From the NCBI RefSeq assembly GCF_001425835.1, contig NZ_LMDP01000001.1:125476-189475 (forward strand): a stretch of DNA of 64,000 nucleotides. The letters are read 5' to 3'. Shown here one piece after another: positions 1 to 9,704 of the stretch. Numbering within the stretch: the first letter of the stretch is position 1; every line of letters starts with the position of its first letter. The translations under genes were made by a program, and so were the position numbers. The notes beneath the pieces are model-generated. The model had not been told where the DNA came from. It was given only the letters and a program-made list of their open reading frames with translations, and did no database searches. This DNA is from Afipia sp. Root123D2 (lineage in GTDB: Bacteria; Pseudomonadota; Alphaproteobacteria; Rhizobiales; Xanthobacteraceae).

Positions 1-1811
1 CCCGCGAACGGCGCCTCGTAGGTCGAGTACATGTAGGCGGTCGGCGAGGCGAACTCCGCGGCGCAGGTGTCGATGCGCTTGAACACCGGCCGGACGTTGA
101 GCGCGCGGCGTGCCGCCTTGATCTCCGCTTCGGTGGTATTGGCAAGCACGGCGAGCCGGGCGTCGGAGAAGCCCATCGCCTTCAGCGACCGCATCCCAAA
201 GGCGTTCTGCGGCAGACCGTGAGCCTTGACCTTGTTCTCGGCGTCGATGATGCCGCGCATCTCCGCGAGGAACCACGGGTCGATCTTGCAGGAGTTGAAA
301 ATCTCATCATTGGTCCAGCCGAGCCGCATCGCCTGCGCAACTTGCAGGATGCGGTTCGGCGTCGGCGTGCCGAGCGCGGCGCGGATCGCATTCTTGTCGT
401 CGCTCTGTCCGAGGCCCTCGATCTCGATTTCGTCGAGGCCGGTGAGGCCGGTCTCAAGCCCTCGCAGCGCCTTCTGCAAACTCTCCTGGAAGGTGCGGCC
501 GATTGCCATCACTTCGCCGACCGACTTCATCGACGTCGTCAGCGTGGTCGAGGCGCCGGGGAATTTCTCGAACGCGAACCTTGGAATCTTGGTGACGACG
601 TAGTCGATGGTCGGCTCGAACGACGCCGGGGTTGCGCCGCCGGTGATGTCGTTGGCGATCTCGTCCAGCGTGTAGCCGACCGCGAGCTTGGCCGCGACCT
701 TGGCGATCGGAAAGCCGGTGGCTTTCGAAGCCAGCGCCGAGGAGCGCGACACGCGCGGGTTCATTTCGATCACGACCATGCGGCCGTCGGCCGGATTGAC
801 GCCGAACTGCACGTTCGAGCCGCCGGTTTCGACTCCGATCTCGCGCAGCACCGCCAGCGAGGCGTCGCGCATGATCTGGTATTCCTTGTCGGTGAGCGTC
901 AGCGCCGGTGCGACCGTGATCGAGTCGCCGGTATGGACGCCCATCGGATCGAGGTTCTCGATCGAGCAGACGATGATGCAGTTGTCCTTCTTGTCGCGGA
1001 CAACCTCCATCTCGAACTCTTTCCAGCCGAGCACCGACTCTTCGATCAGCACTTCGTTGGTCGGCGAGGCGTCGAGGCCGCGCTCGATGATGTCGAGGAA
1101 CTCCTCGCGGGTGTAGGCGATGCCGCCGCCGGTGCCGCCCATGGTGAATGACGGGCGGATAATCGCCGGCAGGCCGATTTCGGACAGCGCCATCAGCGCC
1201 TCGGCCATCGCCTGCTGCTGGTAGCGTTTGCGGCGATCGTTCTCGCCGAGCACCCACTGCCGCTCGTATTCGGCGAGCGCGTCGCCGGACAGCTTGCCGC
1301 GTTCGGCGAGGTGCTGCTCGCGGTCGGCCTTTTTCATGGCGGAGGCGTTGGCGAGCCGCGACGCCGGCGTCTCGAGCCCGATCTTGGTCATCGCCTCGCG
1401 GAACAGCTGGCGGTCTTCCGCCTTGTCGATGGCGTCGGCGGTAGCGCCGATCATCTCGACGTCGAATTTCTCAAGCGTGCCTTGACGGCGCAGCGACAGC
1501 GCGCAGTTCAGCGCGGTCTGTCCGCCCATGGTCGGCAGCAGCGCGAAGCCGCCGGGAACGGCATACCGTTCCTTCTCGATGATCTTGGCGACGATCTCGG
1601 GAGTGATCGGCTCGATGTAGGTCGCGTCAGCCAGGTCCGGGTCGGTCATGATGGTCGCCGGATTGGAATTGACCAGGACGACCCGGTAACCTTCCTCTTT
1701 CAGCGCCTTCACCGCCTGGGTGCCGGAATAATCGAATTCGCAGGCCTGGCCGATCACGATGGGGCCAGCGCCGATGATGAGGATCGTCGAGATGTCTGTA
1801 CGTTTGGGCAT
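1..1811 (-). CDS. carB: Carbamoyl-phosphate synthase large subunit, 3' end outside window
   Basis: This subunit makes carbamoyl phosphate from bicarbonate, ATP and the ammonia delivered by CarA, for arginine and pyrimidine synthesis in the cytoplasm. About 603 codons of a protein usually near 1,100 residues are present: the N-terminal carboxyphosphate ATP-grasp half and most of the oligomerisation domain. The start [20 protein letters not shown] (minus strand, ATG at 1809-1811) is typical of the family, as are the following [17 protein letters not shown] and [15 protein letters not shown]. Near residues 440-460 the sequence reads [20 protein letters not shown], another CarB signature. The reading frame is intact to the window edge. 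carA lies 2.7 kb upstream on the same strand, with unrelated genes between, so the two are not in one tight operon. Confidence 0.97.
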   Translation of the reverse strand, partial: MPKRTDISTILIIGAGPIVIGQACEFDYSGTQAVKALKEEGYRVVLVNSNPATIMTDPDLADATYIEPITPEIVAKIIEKERYAVPGGFALLPTMGGQTALNCALSLRRQGTLEKFDVEMIGATADAIDKAEDRQLFREAMTKIGLETPASRLANASAMKKADREQHLAERGKLSGDALAEYERQWVLGENDRRKRYQQQAMAEALMALSEIGLPAIIRPSFTMGGTGGGIAYTREEFLDIIERGLDASPTNEVLIEESVLGWKEFEMEVVRDKKDNCIIVCSIENLDPMGVHTGDSITVAPALTLTDKEYQIMRDASLAVLREIGVETGGSNVQFGVNPADGRMVVIEMNPRVSRSSALASKATGFPIAKVAAKLAVGYTLDEIANDITGGATPASFEPTIDYVVTKIPRFAFEKFPGASTTLTTSMKSVGEVMAIGRTFQESLQKALRGLETGLTGLDEIEIEGLGQSDDKNAIRAALGTPTPNRILQVAQAMRLGWTNDEIFNSCKIDPWFLAEMRGIIDAENKVKAHGLPQNAFGMRSLKAMGFSDARLAVLANTTEAEIKAARRALNVRPVFKRIDTCAAEFASPTAYMYSTYEAPFA

Positions 1812-1838
1812 TCAGTCTCACGGGCAGGAATTCGGCAT

Positions 1839-1868
1839 AAAAAAAGGGCGCGCATCCGCGCGTCCCTC
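1839..1868 (-). terminator. Hairpin plus T-run in the carB leader
   Basis: Read on the minus strand, a GC-rich stem (GGG-A-CGCG paired with CGCG-CCC, one bulged A) is followed by seven T residues. It ends 28 nt before the carB start codon. This is the form of an intrinsic terminator. It could end a transcript from upstream, for example from the tRNA-like gene, or act as an attenuator for carB. Which of the two applies cannot be decided from sequence. Confidence 0.55.
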
Positions 1869-2176
1869 GAGCCAAGAGCGCTAGGTATCCCTCGCGCGCG
1901 AGGTGTCTTTAGACCAGATTCCGACGTGGTGAAAGGCCTTTAAGGCCGTGATCAACCGTCAATTTTGCCCAGTTTCGGGCTTTCTGGCGGGTACGCCTGA
2001 GGGCGAGAGCCACCGCGATCCTGAAGCCGCCGAGCGCAACCCTCGTGGCGCGGTTTCCCGGTCGCCGGGTTCAACCGCTGCGGGACATGCGTCCCGGATG
2101 GCCGGAACCCAAATTCGTACCGCCCGCCGCCGAGGGGCGATGCGGCGTTGTCGCCATCGATCCGAAGAAGGGAAGT
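1869..2176. other. Intergenic region, no gene recognised
   Basis: About 300 bases between the carB leader hairpin and the tRNA-like gene. Short open frames exist on both strands, but none has a ribosome binding site with plausible protein content or a family motif. The carB promoter is probably here. I could not single out a convincing -35/-10 pair. Confidence 0.4.
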
Positions 2177-2252
2177 TGGAGGCCCGGCCTGGATTTGAAC
2201 CAGGATAAAAAGCTTTGCACAGCTCCCGCGTCGACGATTCCGCCACCGGGCC
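2177..2252 (-). tRNA. tRNA-Cys-like gene with enlarged anticodon loop (possibly pseudo)
   Basis: The minus strand folds as a tRNA. It has a perfect 7-bp acceptor stem (GGCCCGG/CCGGGCC), U73, an encoded CCA, and a perfect 5-bp T stem CCTGG/CCAGG around TTCAAAT. U73 and a GCA triplet preceded by T indicate cysteine. The anticodon arm is abnormal. Pairing GGAGC with GCTTT leaves an eight-base loop, TGTGCAAA, where a normal tRNA-Cys would have seven, TTGCAAA. An alternative pairing GAGCT/AGCTT leaves only six. The D loop also lacks the GG pair at positions 18-19. It may be a decayed copy, a sequencing artefact, or a functional tRNA with an expanded loop. Confidence 0.6.
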
Positions 2253-2366
2253 GAGGTCAACATACCATCGCCGGAACCGCTGGCTACTTCCTGCCGCTTT
2301 TAAGGTTAAGATATCGCGATACGATATATTCGAATTGTCGCGAAATTATCGATAAATCTTGAACGA

Positions 2367-3062
2367 TCAGGCGTTGCGGATCGCGACGAACGTCATCCGC
2401 GCCGGATTGTAGCCGACATTGCTTGTCGCGCGCGTTGCGGAAAAACCGGCGGCGGCGAGCTTTGCGATCATGTCGCGCTCGCTGAAGCGCTGCAGCCCGA
2501 TCTGCTTGCGCAACTGCCAGTAGTCCGACAGCGCGGTGCGGGCGAGACCCCACAGCGCGTCCTTGAAAAATCCGTTCTTGAGGCCGAACAGCAGCAGCGC
2601 CTTCACGTCGGTGAGGGCGCCGACATCGGGACGCAGGATGTCGCCGAGGACGAACGTGCCGCCGGGCTTCAGCAGGCGGCGCATCGACGCGAAGGTGGAA
2701 TCCAGTTCGTCCGGCGTCATGTATTGCGCCACCGAGATCATCACCGCGAGATCGAGCGAGGCAGCGGGGAGGGCCGCGAGATCGTCCGGCGCCGCTACCC
2801 TGATTTTCGGGTTGGGCGCGAACCGGGCCGCGAGCCGGCCACGAACACCGGGCGCGGGCTCCACAAGGATGAGCTGGCCGCAGACGGCGGCGACCTGGGC
2901 CGCGAACAGCGCCTCACCGCAGGAATAGTCGAGAACCACGGCGTTCGGGGACGGGACATAGGCCGCGATATCGGCCGCGATCACGCGAAAATGCGCATCC
3001 CGGTGGTCTTTGCTGACATAAATTGTGTGGGTGGAATCATAATAATCGATCCAGTCGTCCAT
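2367..3062 (-). CDS. Class I SAM-dependent methyltransferase
   Basis: This is a predicted small-molecule or lipid methyltransferase of 231 residues; the substrate is unknown. A Rossmann-type SAM-binding motif occurs near residues 43-52 as VVLDYSCGEALF, a variant of the usual GxGxG loop. An acidic end of strand 2 (LVEPAP) and the post-motif segment RRLLKPGGTFVLGDIL typical of class I methyltransferases follow. I chose MDDWIDYYDSTHTIYVSKD at 3062 as the start, because the 17 codons upstream are proline- and glycine-rich and unlike the family. It is divergent from dps. Function beyond methyl transfer is not indicated by the context. Confidence 0.75.
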   Translation of the reverse strand: MDDWIDYYDSTHTIYVSKDHRDAHFRVIAADIAAYVPSPNAVVLDYSCGEALFAAQVAAVCGQLILVEPAPGVRGRLAARFAPNPKIRVAAPDDLAALPAASLDLAVMISVAQYMTPDELDSTFASMRRLLKPGGTFVLGDILRPDVGALTDVKALLLFGLKNGFFKDALWGLARTALSDYWQLRKQIGLQRFSERDMIAKLAAAGFSATRATSNVGYNPARMTFVAIRNA

Positions 3063-3182
3063 CGGCCTGTCCGGACTCAAGTGGTTCCCCCGCGCGGAAC
3101 CGGCGGGGGCCATGATGCGTTAGTTGGTCCGGCAATCCATGTCCACCGCCGTGACCATCGTCTCCTAACAGGAAGGTTCACC

Positions 3183-3707
3183 GTGAGCAAAAACAAGACA
3201 TCTGTTTCCCCCGAACTCGATACCCCCACCGATCTGCCGCAGGACGGTGTCGACAAGATTTCGGCGGCGCTCAATACGGTGCTGGCCGATACTTTCGCGC
3301 TGTACCTGAAGACCAAGAATTTCCACTGGCACGTCAGTGGGCGTCATTTCCGCGACTACCATCTCCTGCTCGACGAGCAGTCGGAACAGATTTTCGGCTC
3401 CACCGACGAGATCGCCGAGCGGGTCCGCAAGATTGGCGGCACCACGCTGCGCTCGATCGGACAGATCGCCAAGCTGCAGACGCTCAAGGACAATGACGAG
3501 GCTTATGTGCCGCCGCGCGAGATGCTGCGTGAGCTGATGAACGACAACAAGAAGGTGACGGCCGGGATGCGCAAGGCGCACGAGGTCGCCGACAAGTATG
3601 AGGATGTCGCGACTGCCAGCATCCTCGAAAACTTCATCGATGCCGCCGAGCGCCGGACCTGGTTCCTGTTCGAGGCCAGCCGCCAGGAAGGCGGCAACGA
3701 GGCGTAA
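3183..3707 (+). CDS. dps: DNA-binding ferritin-like protein Dps
   Basis: A Dps-family mini-ferritin (174 residues) that protects DNA by binding and oxidising iron with peroxide, forming a cytoplasmic dodecamer. The ferroxidase ligands have the canonical spacing: His48, His60, Asp64, Asp75 and Glu79, within KTKNFHWHVSG and STDEIAER. The GTG start at 3183 follows the ribosome binding site AGGAAGG; an earlier in-frame start would add a stretch that does not resemble Dps. The N-terminal tail is rich in charged and polar residues, as in Dps proteins that contact DNA through the tail. It is monocistronic, followed by a dispersed repeat. Peroxide-responsive control is expected for the family, but no operator was identified. 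Confidence 0.93.
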   Translation: MSKNKTSVSPELDTPTDLPQDGVDKISAALNTVLADTFALYLKTKNFHWHVSGRHFRDYHLLLDEQSEQIFGSTDEIAERVRKIGGTTLRSIGQIAKLQTLKDNDEAYVPPREMLRELMNDNKKVTAGMRKAHEVADKYEDVATASILENFIDAAERRTWFLFEASRQEGGNEA

Positions 3708-3737
3708 GGAACGGGGTAACTCACCGACCAGTCGATG

Positions 3738-3810
3738 GTTACGGCCGGGCTTGTCCCGGCCATCCCGATTCATAGGCACGGTGCGTCCCTGAGCGGGATC
3801 ACGGGGACAT
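3738..3810. repeat. Dispersed hairpin repeat, family A copy 1
   Basis: Contains the palindrome ACGGCCGGGCTTGTCCCGGC (GGCCGGG-CTTGT-CCCGGCC), followed by CATCCCG, GTGCGTCCCT and GAGCGGGAT. The same ordered blocks appear at 7460-7552, and the core again at 11331-11407. It sits downstream of dps and may also terminate transcription. Confidence 0.7.
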
Positions 3811-3893
3811 AGGCGAGTGGAAGCGACGCCGTTCTTCGAACGGCTATGCCCGGTGATGACATCGAATGCGTTGCTGGGTGTGGGCTTCCGCGC

Positions 3894-4427
3894 CTACGTC
3901 TTCGCCGCCGGAATCTCGAACACGAGACACGTGGTCGTCGCGTGGGCCAGCAGGCGGCCGGAGCTGTCGATGATCCGCGCTTCCGCGGTCCCTGCGCGGC
4001 GGCCGACATGGAAGACGCGGCCCTCGGTGCGGATCTGTCCGGTGTCCTTGGTGATCGCCTTGACGAAGCTGATCTTGAATTCCAGCGTGGTGTAGCCCGA
4101 TCCCGCCGGCAGCATGGTCTGCACGGCGAGGCCCATCGCCGAATCCAGCAGGATCGCCGCGTAGCCGCCATGGACCGAGCCGATCGGGTTGTAGTGCTGA
4201 ATCCCCGGGATGCTGTTGATGACCACCGCGCCCGGCTCGGCGGTGCAGTCGAACGGGCCGACGGTCTGCATGATCGGCGGTTCCGGCAATTCGCCGGAGA
4301 AGATCGCGCGCACGAAATCGAGCCCGCTCATCGACGCCATGACGTCGAGCGGAATGACTCCGAACTGGGTTGGGGTTGCTGCGGGCAAGTCGAAACCCGT
4401 TCGAGTTCGATGAATGTCGTGAGGCAT
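3894..4427 (-). CDS. PaaI-type hotdog-fold thioesterase
   Basis: A predicted acyl-CoA thioesterase of 177 residues, of the PaaI/YdiI hotdog group. The family signature HGGYAAILLDSAMGLAV lies about residues 82-98; the helix after HGG lines the CoA pocket. Next comes a strand-rich second half with TLEFKISFVKAITKDTGQI and HVGRRAGTAEARI. The start at 4427 (MPHDIHRTRTGFDLP) follows a GGGAGGG ribosome binding site. That binding site lies at the edge of a dispersed palindromic repeat (4434-4492), so the repeat borders or forms part of the translation signal. carA is just upstream on the same strand. The physiological acyl-CoA substrate is not shown. Confidence 0.85.
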   Translation of the reverse strand: MPHDIHRTRTGFDLPAATPTQFGVIPLDVMASMSGLDFVRAIFSGELPEPPIMQTVGPFDCTAEPGAVVINSIPGIQHYNPIGSVHGGYAAILLDSAMGLAVQTMLPAGSGYTTLEFKISFVKAITKDTGQIRTEGRVFHVGRRAGTAEARIIDSSGRLLAHATTTCLVFEIPAAKT

Positions 4428-4433
4428 CGTTTC

Positions 4434-4492
4434 CCTCCCCCACATAACAGCGTTTACGCTCGTCTTCGACAAGCTATGGGGGAGAGGGGAAG
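4434..4492. repeat. Dispersed palindromic repeat, family B copy 1
   Basis: A compact element built from nested palindromes: CTCCCCCACA pairs with TGGGGGAGAG, and inside it lie GCGTTTACGC and CTCGTCTTCGACAAG. A near-identical copy occurs at 32206-32276. It separates carA from the thioesterase gene. Confidence 0.7.
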
Positions 4493-4503
4493 AAAAAGAA
4501 GGT

Positions 4504-5694
<1,191 letters not shown>

Positions 5695-5857
5695 AAGCGC
5701 ATGACATAACCCCTGCGCTGCGGCGCGTCAAAGGAAGAGAGTCCCGATTTCCACGCGGTTTGCACATATTTCATGGCTGGTTTGACAGCCCCCGCCAGCC
5801 CCCTAATCTGACCGCAGCGGCCACCTCAAGAGCCGCATCGGGCAGGAGACACCATCC

Positions 5858-7450
5858 ATGAGTTCAATCCACGGCGTGCCGGATACCCGCGCGCTCCATT
5901 CCGGCGGAACGATCGGCAGTCTCGTCGTCAACGCGATCGCGCGGTTCGGGGAGCAGCCCGCCATCGCCGATGGCAAGGTGCAATGGAGCTATCGGGAATT
6001 CGGCGACACGGTGGGGCGGTTCATCACCCTGTTTCGCTCGCTGGGCCTGAAGATAGGCAGCGCGCTGTCGATTCTGGCCAGCAACCGCGCCGAAGCGTGG
6101 GCCGCGATCTGCGCCGCGCTGGTGATGGGCGTGCGCTACACGCCGCTGCATCCGATGGCGGCGGAGGACGATCATGCTTTCATCATCGAGGATGCCGAGA
6201 TCGATCTGCTGATCGTCGAGGGCGCGAAATTCGGCCCGCGCGGGCTCGCCATCAAGGGGCGGGTGCCGTCGCTCAAGAATCTCTACTCGATCGGGCCGAT
6301 GGACGGGGTCCGCGATGTGATGCCCGATCTCGCCGGGGCCGCGCCTGCGCCGCTCGTCGACGAGAGCGAAGCGCACGAGATCGCGTTCCTTGCCTATACC
6401 GGCGGCACCACCGGCCGCTCCAAGGGCGTGATGTTGTCGCACCGCGCGCTTGTCACCATGACGCTGATCCTGTTCTCCGACTGGGACTGGCCGCAGGACA
6501 TCCGCTTCCTCGCCGCGACGCCGATCAGCCACGCCGCCGGCGTCACGCTGTTTCCGGTGATGATGCGCGGCGGCTTGATGCAACTGGTGCAGGGCTTCGA
6601 TCCGGAGGTCTACGCGCGCACCGTCGCCGAACAGAAGATCAATGCGACGTTCCTGGTGCCGACGCTGATCTACGCGCTGATCGACAATGTCGACCTGCGC
6701 AAGCGCCACGACCTGTCGTCGCTGCAGATGATCGTCTACGGCGCGGCGCCGATGTCGCCGGATCGCTTGCTCGAAGGCATGAAGATCTTCGGCAAGGTGT
6801 TCGTGCAGCTTTACGGCCAGACCGAAGCGCCGCAATGCATCACGTCGATGCGCAAGATCGACCATGACGAGAACCGGCCGGAGCGGCTGGGCTCCTGCGG
6901 GCGAGCGAGCCCGATGGTCGATGTGAAGCTGTTCGACATGGACATGAAGGAAGTCGGCATCGGCGAGCCGGGGGAGATCTGCGTGCGCGGCCCGCTGGTG
7001 ATGGACGGTTACTGGAAGCGGCCGGACGCCAACGCCGAAACGCTGAAAGGCGGCTGGCTGCACACCGGCGACGTCGCGGTGAAGGACGCCGAGGGATTTT
7101 TCTATATCGTCGATCGCACCAAGGACATGATCATCTCCGGCGGCTTCAATATCTATCCGCGCGAGGTCGAGGATGCGCTGATGTCGCATCCCTCGGTGGC
7201 GTCGGCGGCGGTGATCGGGATTCCCGACGACAAATGGGGCGAGGCGGTGAAGGGATTCGTGGTGCTGAAGCCCGGCGCGAACACCGGTGCCGCCGAGTTG
7301 CAGGCCCATGTGAAGGACAAGCGCGGCGCGCCGTGGTCGCCCAAGACCATCGATTTCCTCGACGCCATTCCGGTGACCGGTCTCGGCAAGCTCGACCGCA
7401 AGGCGCTGCGCGCGCCCTATTGGGAAGGCCGCAAGCGCGGCGTGGCGTGA
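5858..7450 (+). CDS. AMP-dependent acyl-CoA ligase, fatty-acid type
   Basis: An ANL-superfamily enzyme of 530 residues that activates a carboxylic acid to its acyl-adenylate and then to the CoA thioester. The phosphate loop AYTGGTTGRSKGVMLSHRA lies around residues 180-200. QLYGQTEAPQ marks the adenine-contacting motif, HTGDVAVKDAEGFFYIVDR the hinge, and GLGKLDRKALR carries the C-terminal catalytic lysine. A ribosome binding site (GCAGGAG) precedes the ATG at 5858. The short gap to the tandem hydrolases downstream contains a dispersed repeat. The substrate is not determinable from motifs; medium- to long-chain fatty or aromatic acids are typical. Confidence 0.9.
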   Translation: MSSIHGVPDTRALHSGGTIGSLVVNAIARFGEQPAIADGKVQWSYREFGDTVGRFITLFRSLGLKIGSALSILASNRAEAWAAICAALVMGVRYTPLHPMAAEDDHAFIIEDAEIDLLIVEGAKFGPRGLAIKGRVPSLKNLYSIGPMDGVRDVMPDLAGAAPAPLVDESEAHEIAFLAYTGGTTGRSKGVMLSHRALVTMTLILFSDWDWPQDIRFLAATPISHAAGVTLFPVMMRGGLMQLVQGFDPEVYARTVAEQKINATFLVPTLIYALIDNVDLRKRHDLSSLQMIVYGAAPMSPDRLLEGMKIFGKVFVQLYGQTEAPQCITSMRKIDHDENRPERLGSCGRASPMVDVKLFDMDMKEVGIGEPGEICVRGPLVMDGYWKRPDANAETLKGGWLHTGDVAVKDAEGFFYIVDRTKDMIISGGFNIYPREVEDALMSHPSVASAAVIGIPDDKWGEAVKGFVVLKPGANTGAAELQAHVKDKRGAPWSPKTIDFLDAIPVTGLGKLDRKALRAPYWEGRKRGVA

Positions 7451-7459
7451 ACTCATAAG

Positions 7460-7552
7460 TTGTCATGGCCGGGCTTGTCCCGGCCATCCCGCTTAGGCGG
7501 GCTCTGTGCGTCCCTAAGCGAGATGCCCGGCACAAGGCCGGGCATGACATCG
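7460..7552. repeat. Dispersed inverted repeat, family A copy 2
   Basis: The most complete family A copy. It opens with TGTCATGGCCGGGCTTGTCC and closes with the related inverted block GATGCCCGGCACAAGGCCGG followed by GCATGACA. Between lie CATCCCGCTTAGGCGGGC and GTGCGTCCCTAAGCGAGAT. It has no coding content and lies between the ligase and hydrolase genes. Confidence 0.75.
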
Positions 7553-7567
7553 AATTCAGGAGTCCGA

Positions 7568-8269
7568 ATGTCCTCATCTCTTCCCATCATCCTCGTGCCC
7601 GGCCTCGCCTGTTCGCCGCGCATCTACGCGCCGCAGATTCCGGCGCTGTGGCGCAGCGGCGAGGTGATCCTCGCTAACCACATTCGCGACGCCACGATGT
7701 CCGGCGTCGCCAAACGGATTCTCGACGAGGCGCCGCCGCGCTTCGCTGTCGCCGGTCATTCGATGGGTGGCTACGTCGCGCTCGAAATCTACCGGCAGGC
7801 GCCGGAACGGGTGGCGCGGCTCGGGTTGCTGTCGACCTCGTCGCGACCGGAAACGCCGGAGCAGAGCGAGCGTCGGCGCGGCTGGATCGCCGAAGTGAAA
7901 GCGGGCGGCTACCGCGCGGTGATGGAGCGGTTGTTCGCAAATTTCGTGCATCCGAAGCGGACCGGCGACGCCGCGCTGAAACAGATCGTCATGGACATGG
8001 CCGACGATGTCGGCCCGGATCGGTTTGTCGACCAGCTCGAAGCGATCATGAGCCGGGCGGATTTCCGGCCGCTGCTGCCGACGATCACATGCCCGACGCT
8101 GGTGCTGACCAGCGACACCGACAACATGGTGCCGAACAAGTTCTCCGACGAACTGGCGGAGGGGATCCCGGGTGCGAAGCTGGTGGTGATCCCGGATTGC
8201 GGGCATCTGCCGCAACTCGAAAAGCCCGAGGCGATGACGGCCGCGCTGCGCGACTGGCTGATGATGTAG
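7568..8269 (+). CDS. Alpha/beta hydrolase, first of a tandem pair
   Basis: A 233-residue alpha/beta-hydrolase-fold protein. The nucleophile elbow is AGHSMGGYVALEIYRQ (serine near residue 61), and the catalytic histidine lies in VIPDCGHLPQLEKPE near the C terminus; the acid is probably in LVLTSDTDNMVP. The ATG at 7568 is preceded by AGGAG at 7558-7562, and an upstream extension would run through the dispersed repeat. The next gene is a clear paralogue of the same length, so a tandem duplication produced the pair. The neighbouring acyl-CoA ligase is compatible with ester metabolism, but no substrate is indicated. Confidence 0.85.
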   Translation: MSSSLPIILVPGLACSPRIYAPQIPALWRSGEVILANHIRDATMSGVAKRILDEAPPRFAVAGHSMGGYVALEIYRQAPERVARLGLLSTSSRPETPEQSERRRGWIAEVKAGGYRAVMERLFANFVHPKRTGDAALKQIVMDMADDVGPDRFVDQLEAIMSRADFRPLLPTITCPTLVLTSDTDNMVPNKFSDELAEGIPGAKLVVIPDCGHLPQLEKPEAMTAALRDWLMM

Positions 8270-8285
8270 CTAGGCACGAATCCGG

Positions 8286-8987
8286 ATGTCCGACGATTAT
8301 CCTGTTGTGCTCATTCCCGGTCTCGCCTGTTCGCCACGCATTTATGCACCGCAGGTTCCGGTGCTGTGGCGTCATGGTCCGGTGGTTCTTGCCAATCCCG
8401 CGCGTGACGCCACGATGGCGGCGATAGCGCGGCGGATTCTTGCGGAAACGCCGCTGCGCTTCGCGCTCGCCGGTCATTCGATGGGCGGCGCCGTGGCGTT
8501 GGAGATTTATCGGCAGGCACCGGAGCGCATTACGCGGCTGGCGTTGCTGAATACCTATGCGCGGCCGTCGACGCCGGAATTCAACGCGCTGTGCCGCGGC
8601 TGGATTGCTGAGGTAAAACAGGGCGGCTATCGCGCGGTAGTCGAGCGGATGTTTCCAAGTGCGGTGCATCCGTCGCGAGCAAGAGACGTGGCGCTGAAGT
8701 CAATTGTGCTTGCCATGGCCGACGATGTCGGCCCGGATGCGTTCGTCCGGCAGGTCGAAGCGATCATGTCGCGGCCGGATGCGAGGCCGACACTCGCTGC
8801 GATCAAGTGCCCGACGTTGGTCTTGACCGGTGATAATGACAACAGCGTTCCAAACTTGCTGTCGGCCGAGATCGCGAGCGGTATCGCGGGTGCGACGCTT
8901 GTGACCGTGCCTGAGTGCGGACACCTCTCCCTGCTTGAGAAAACAGGTGCGACGACCACAGCGCTACTGGACTGGCTCGCGATGTAG
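8286..8987 (+). CDS. Alpha/beta hydrolase, second of a tandem pair
   Basis: A 233-residue paralogue of the preceding gene, separated by 16 bases. Shared blocks include LACSPRIYAPQ, AGHSMGG, ALEIYRQAPER, RGWIAEVK and MADDVGPD. The catalytic serine is in GHSMGG and the histidine in VPECGHLSLLEK. The largest differences are in the segment after the nucleophile (LNTYARPSTPEFNALC versus LSTSSRPETPEQSERR), which lies near the cap and suggests divergence in substrate. No strong ribosome binding site is visible, so translation may be coupled to the first copy. Confidence 0.85.
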   Translation: MSDDYPVVLIPGLACSPRIYAPQVPVLWRHGPVVLANPARDATMAAIARRILAETPLRFALAGHSMGGAVALEIYRQAPERITRLALLNTYARPSTPEFNALCRGWIAEVKQGGYRAVVERMFPSAVHPSRARDVALKSIVLAMADDVGPDAFVRQVEAIMSRPDARPTLAAIKCPTLVLTGDNDNSVPNLLSAEIASGIAGATLVTVPECGHLSLLEKTGATTTALLDWLAM

Positions 8988-9078
8988 CCGCACAATTTGT
9001 TGTATGGACGGGCAAAACGCCCTACATCACGGGCTAACATTCGAGATGTGGCGCGCCCGCGCCGTGAAGGAGACACCG

Positions 9079-9534
9079 ATGCTGCGCGACGATATCAACA
9101 ACGCCGTCAAGGACGCGATGAAGGCGAAGGCGGAGCGCAAGCTCTCGACGCTGCGCATGGTCAATTCGTCGATCAAGAATGCCGACATCGAGGCGCGCGG
9201 GCAGGGCAAGCCGCCGCTGTCGGACGACGATATTCTCGGCCTGCTGCAGAAGATGATCAAGCAGCGCCAGGAATCGGTCGAACTGTATGACAAGGGCGGC
9301 CGCGCCGAACTCGCCGCGCAGGAGCGCGAGGAGATCGCGGTCATCACCGCTTACCTGCCGAAGCAGATGTCCGACGACGAGATCAAGGCTGCCATCGCCG
9401 CGACCATCACCGACACCGGCGCCGCCGGAATGAAGGACATGGGCAAGGTGATCGGCGCGCTCAAGGCGAAGTACGCCGGCCAGATGGATTTCGGCAAAGC
9501 CAGCGGTCTGGTGAAGGCCGCGCTGACGGGCTGA
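9079..9534 (+). CDS. yqeY: GatB/YqeY domain protein
   Basis: A 151-residue YqeY-family protein, resembling the C-terminal tRNA-contacting domain of the GatB amidotransferase subunit. The cellular role is not established. The N-terminal helical region has MLRDDINNAVKDAMKAK and LSTLRMVNSSIKNADIEARG. The middle has IKQRQESVELYDKGGRAELA, and the C terminus GKVIGALKAKYAGQMDFGKA, all family hallmarks. The ATG at 9079 follows GAAGGAG. In alphaproteobacteria this gene commonly lies between carA and dnaG, as here, although several metabolic genes are inserted in this genome. Confidence 0.92.
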   Translation: MLRDDINNAVKDAMKAKAERKLSTLRMVNSSIKNADIEARGQGKPPLSDDDILGLLQKMIKQRQESVELYDKGGRAELAAQEREEIAVITAYLPKQMSDDEIKAAIAATITDTGAAGMKDMGKVIGALKAKYAGQMDFGKASGLVKAALTG

Positions 9535-9540
9535 GGTGCT

Positions 9541-9666
9541 TTTCGTCGTCCCGGCGAAGGCCGGGACTCAGAGTCTTCGACCTCATGTCTGGCGCAATAG
9601 AGTGAGCTTGTTCGCATAGCCGGTCGTAGTGAATATGGGTCCCCGCCTTCGCGGGGACGACATCGA
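9541..9666. repeat. Paired dispersed hairpins, family C
   Basis: Two short hairpins facing each other: GTCGTCCCGGCGAAGGCCGG near 9545 and GTCCCCGCCTTCGCGGGGAC near 9639-9658. A related hairpin lies at 20561-20590. The 126-base element fills the gap between yqeY and the next ligase gene. Confidence 0.6.
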
Positions 9667-9704
9667 GTGCTTGGCGGCGACGCGGATTAATTCGAGGCAC
9701 GAAC

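Noticed and set aside
5864-7456. A 530-codon minus-strand frame opposite the acyl-CoA ligase
   Set aside because: It is the antisense shadow of a well-supported gene; no motif or ribosome binding site.
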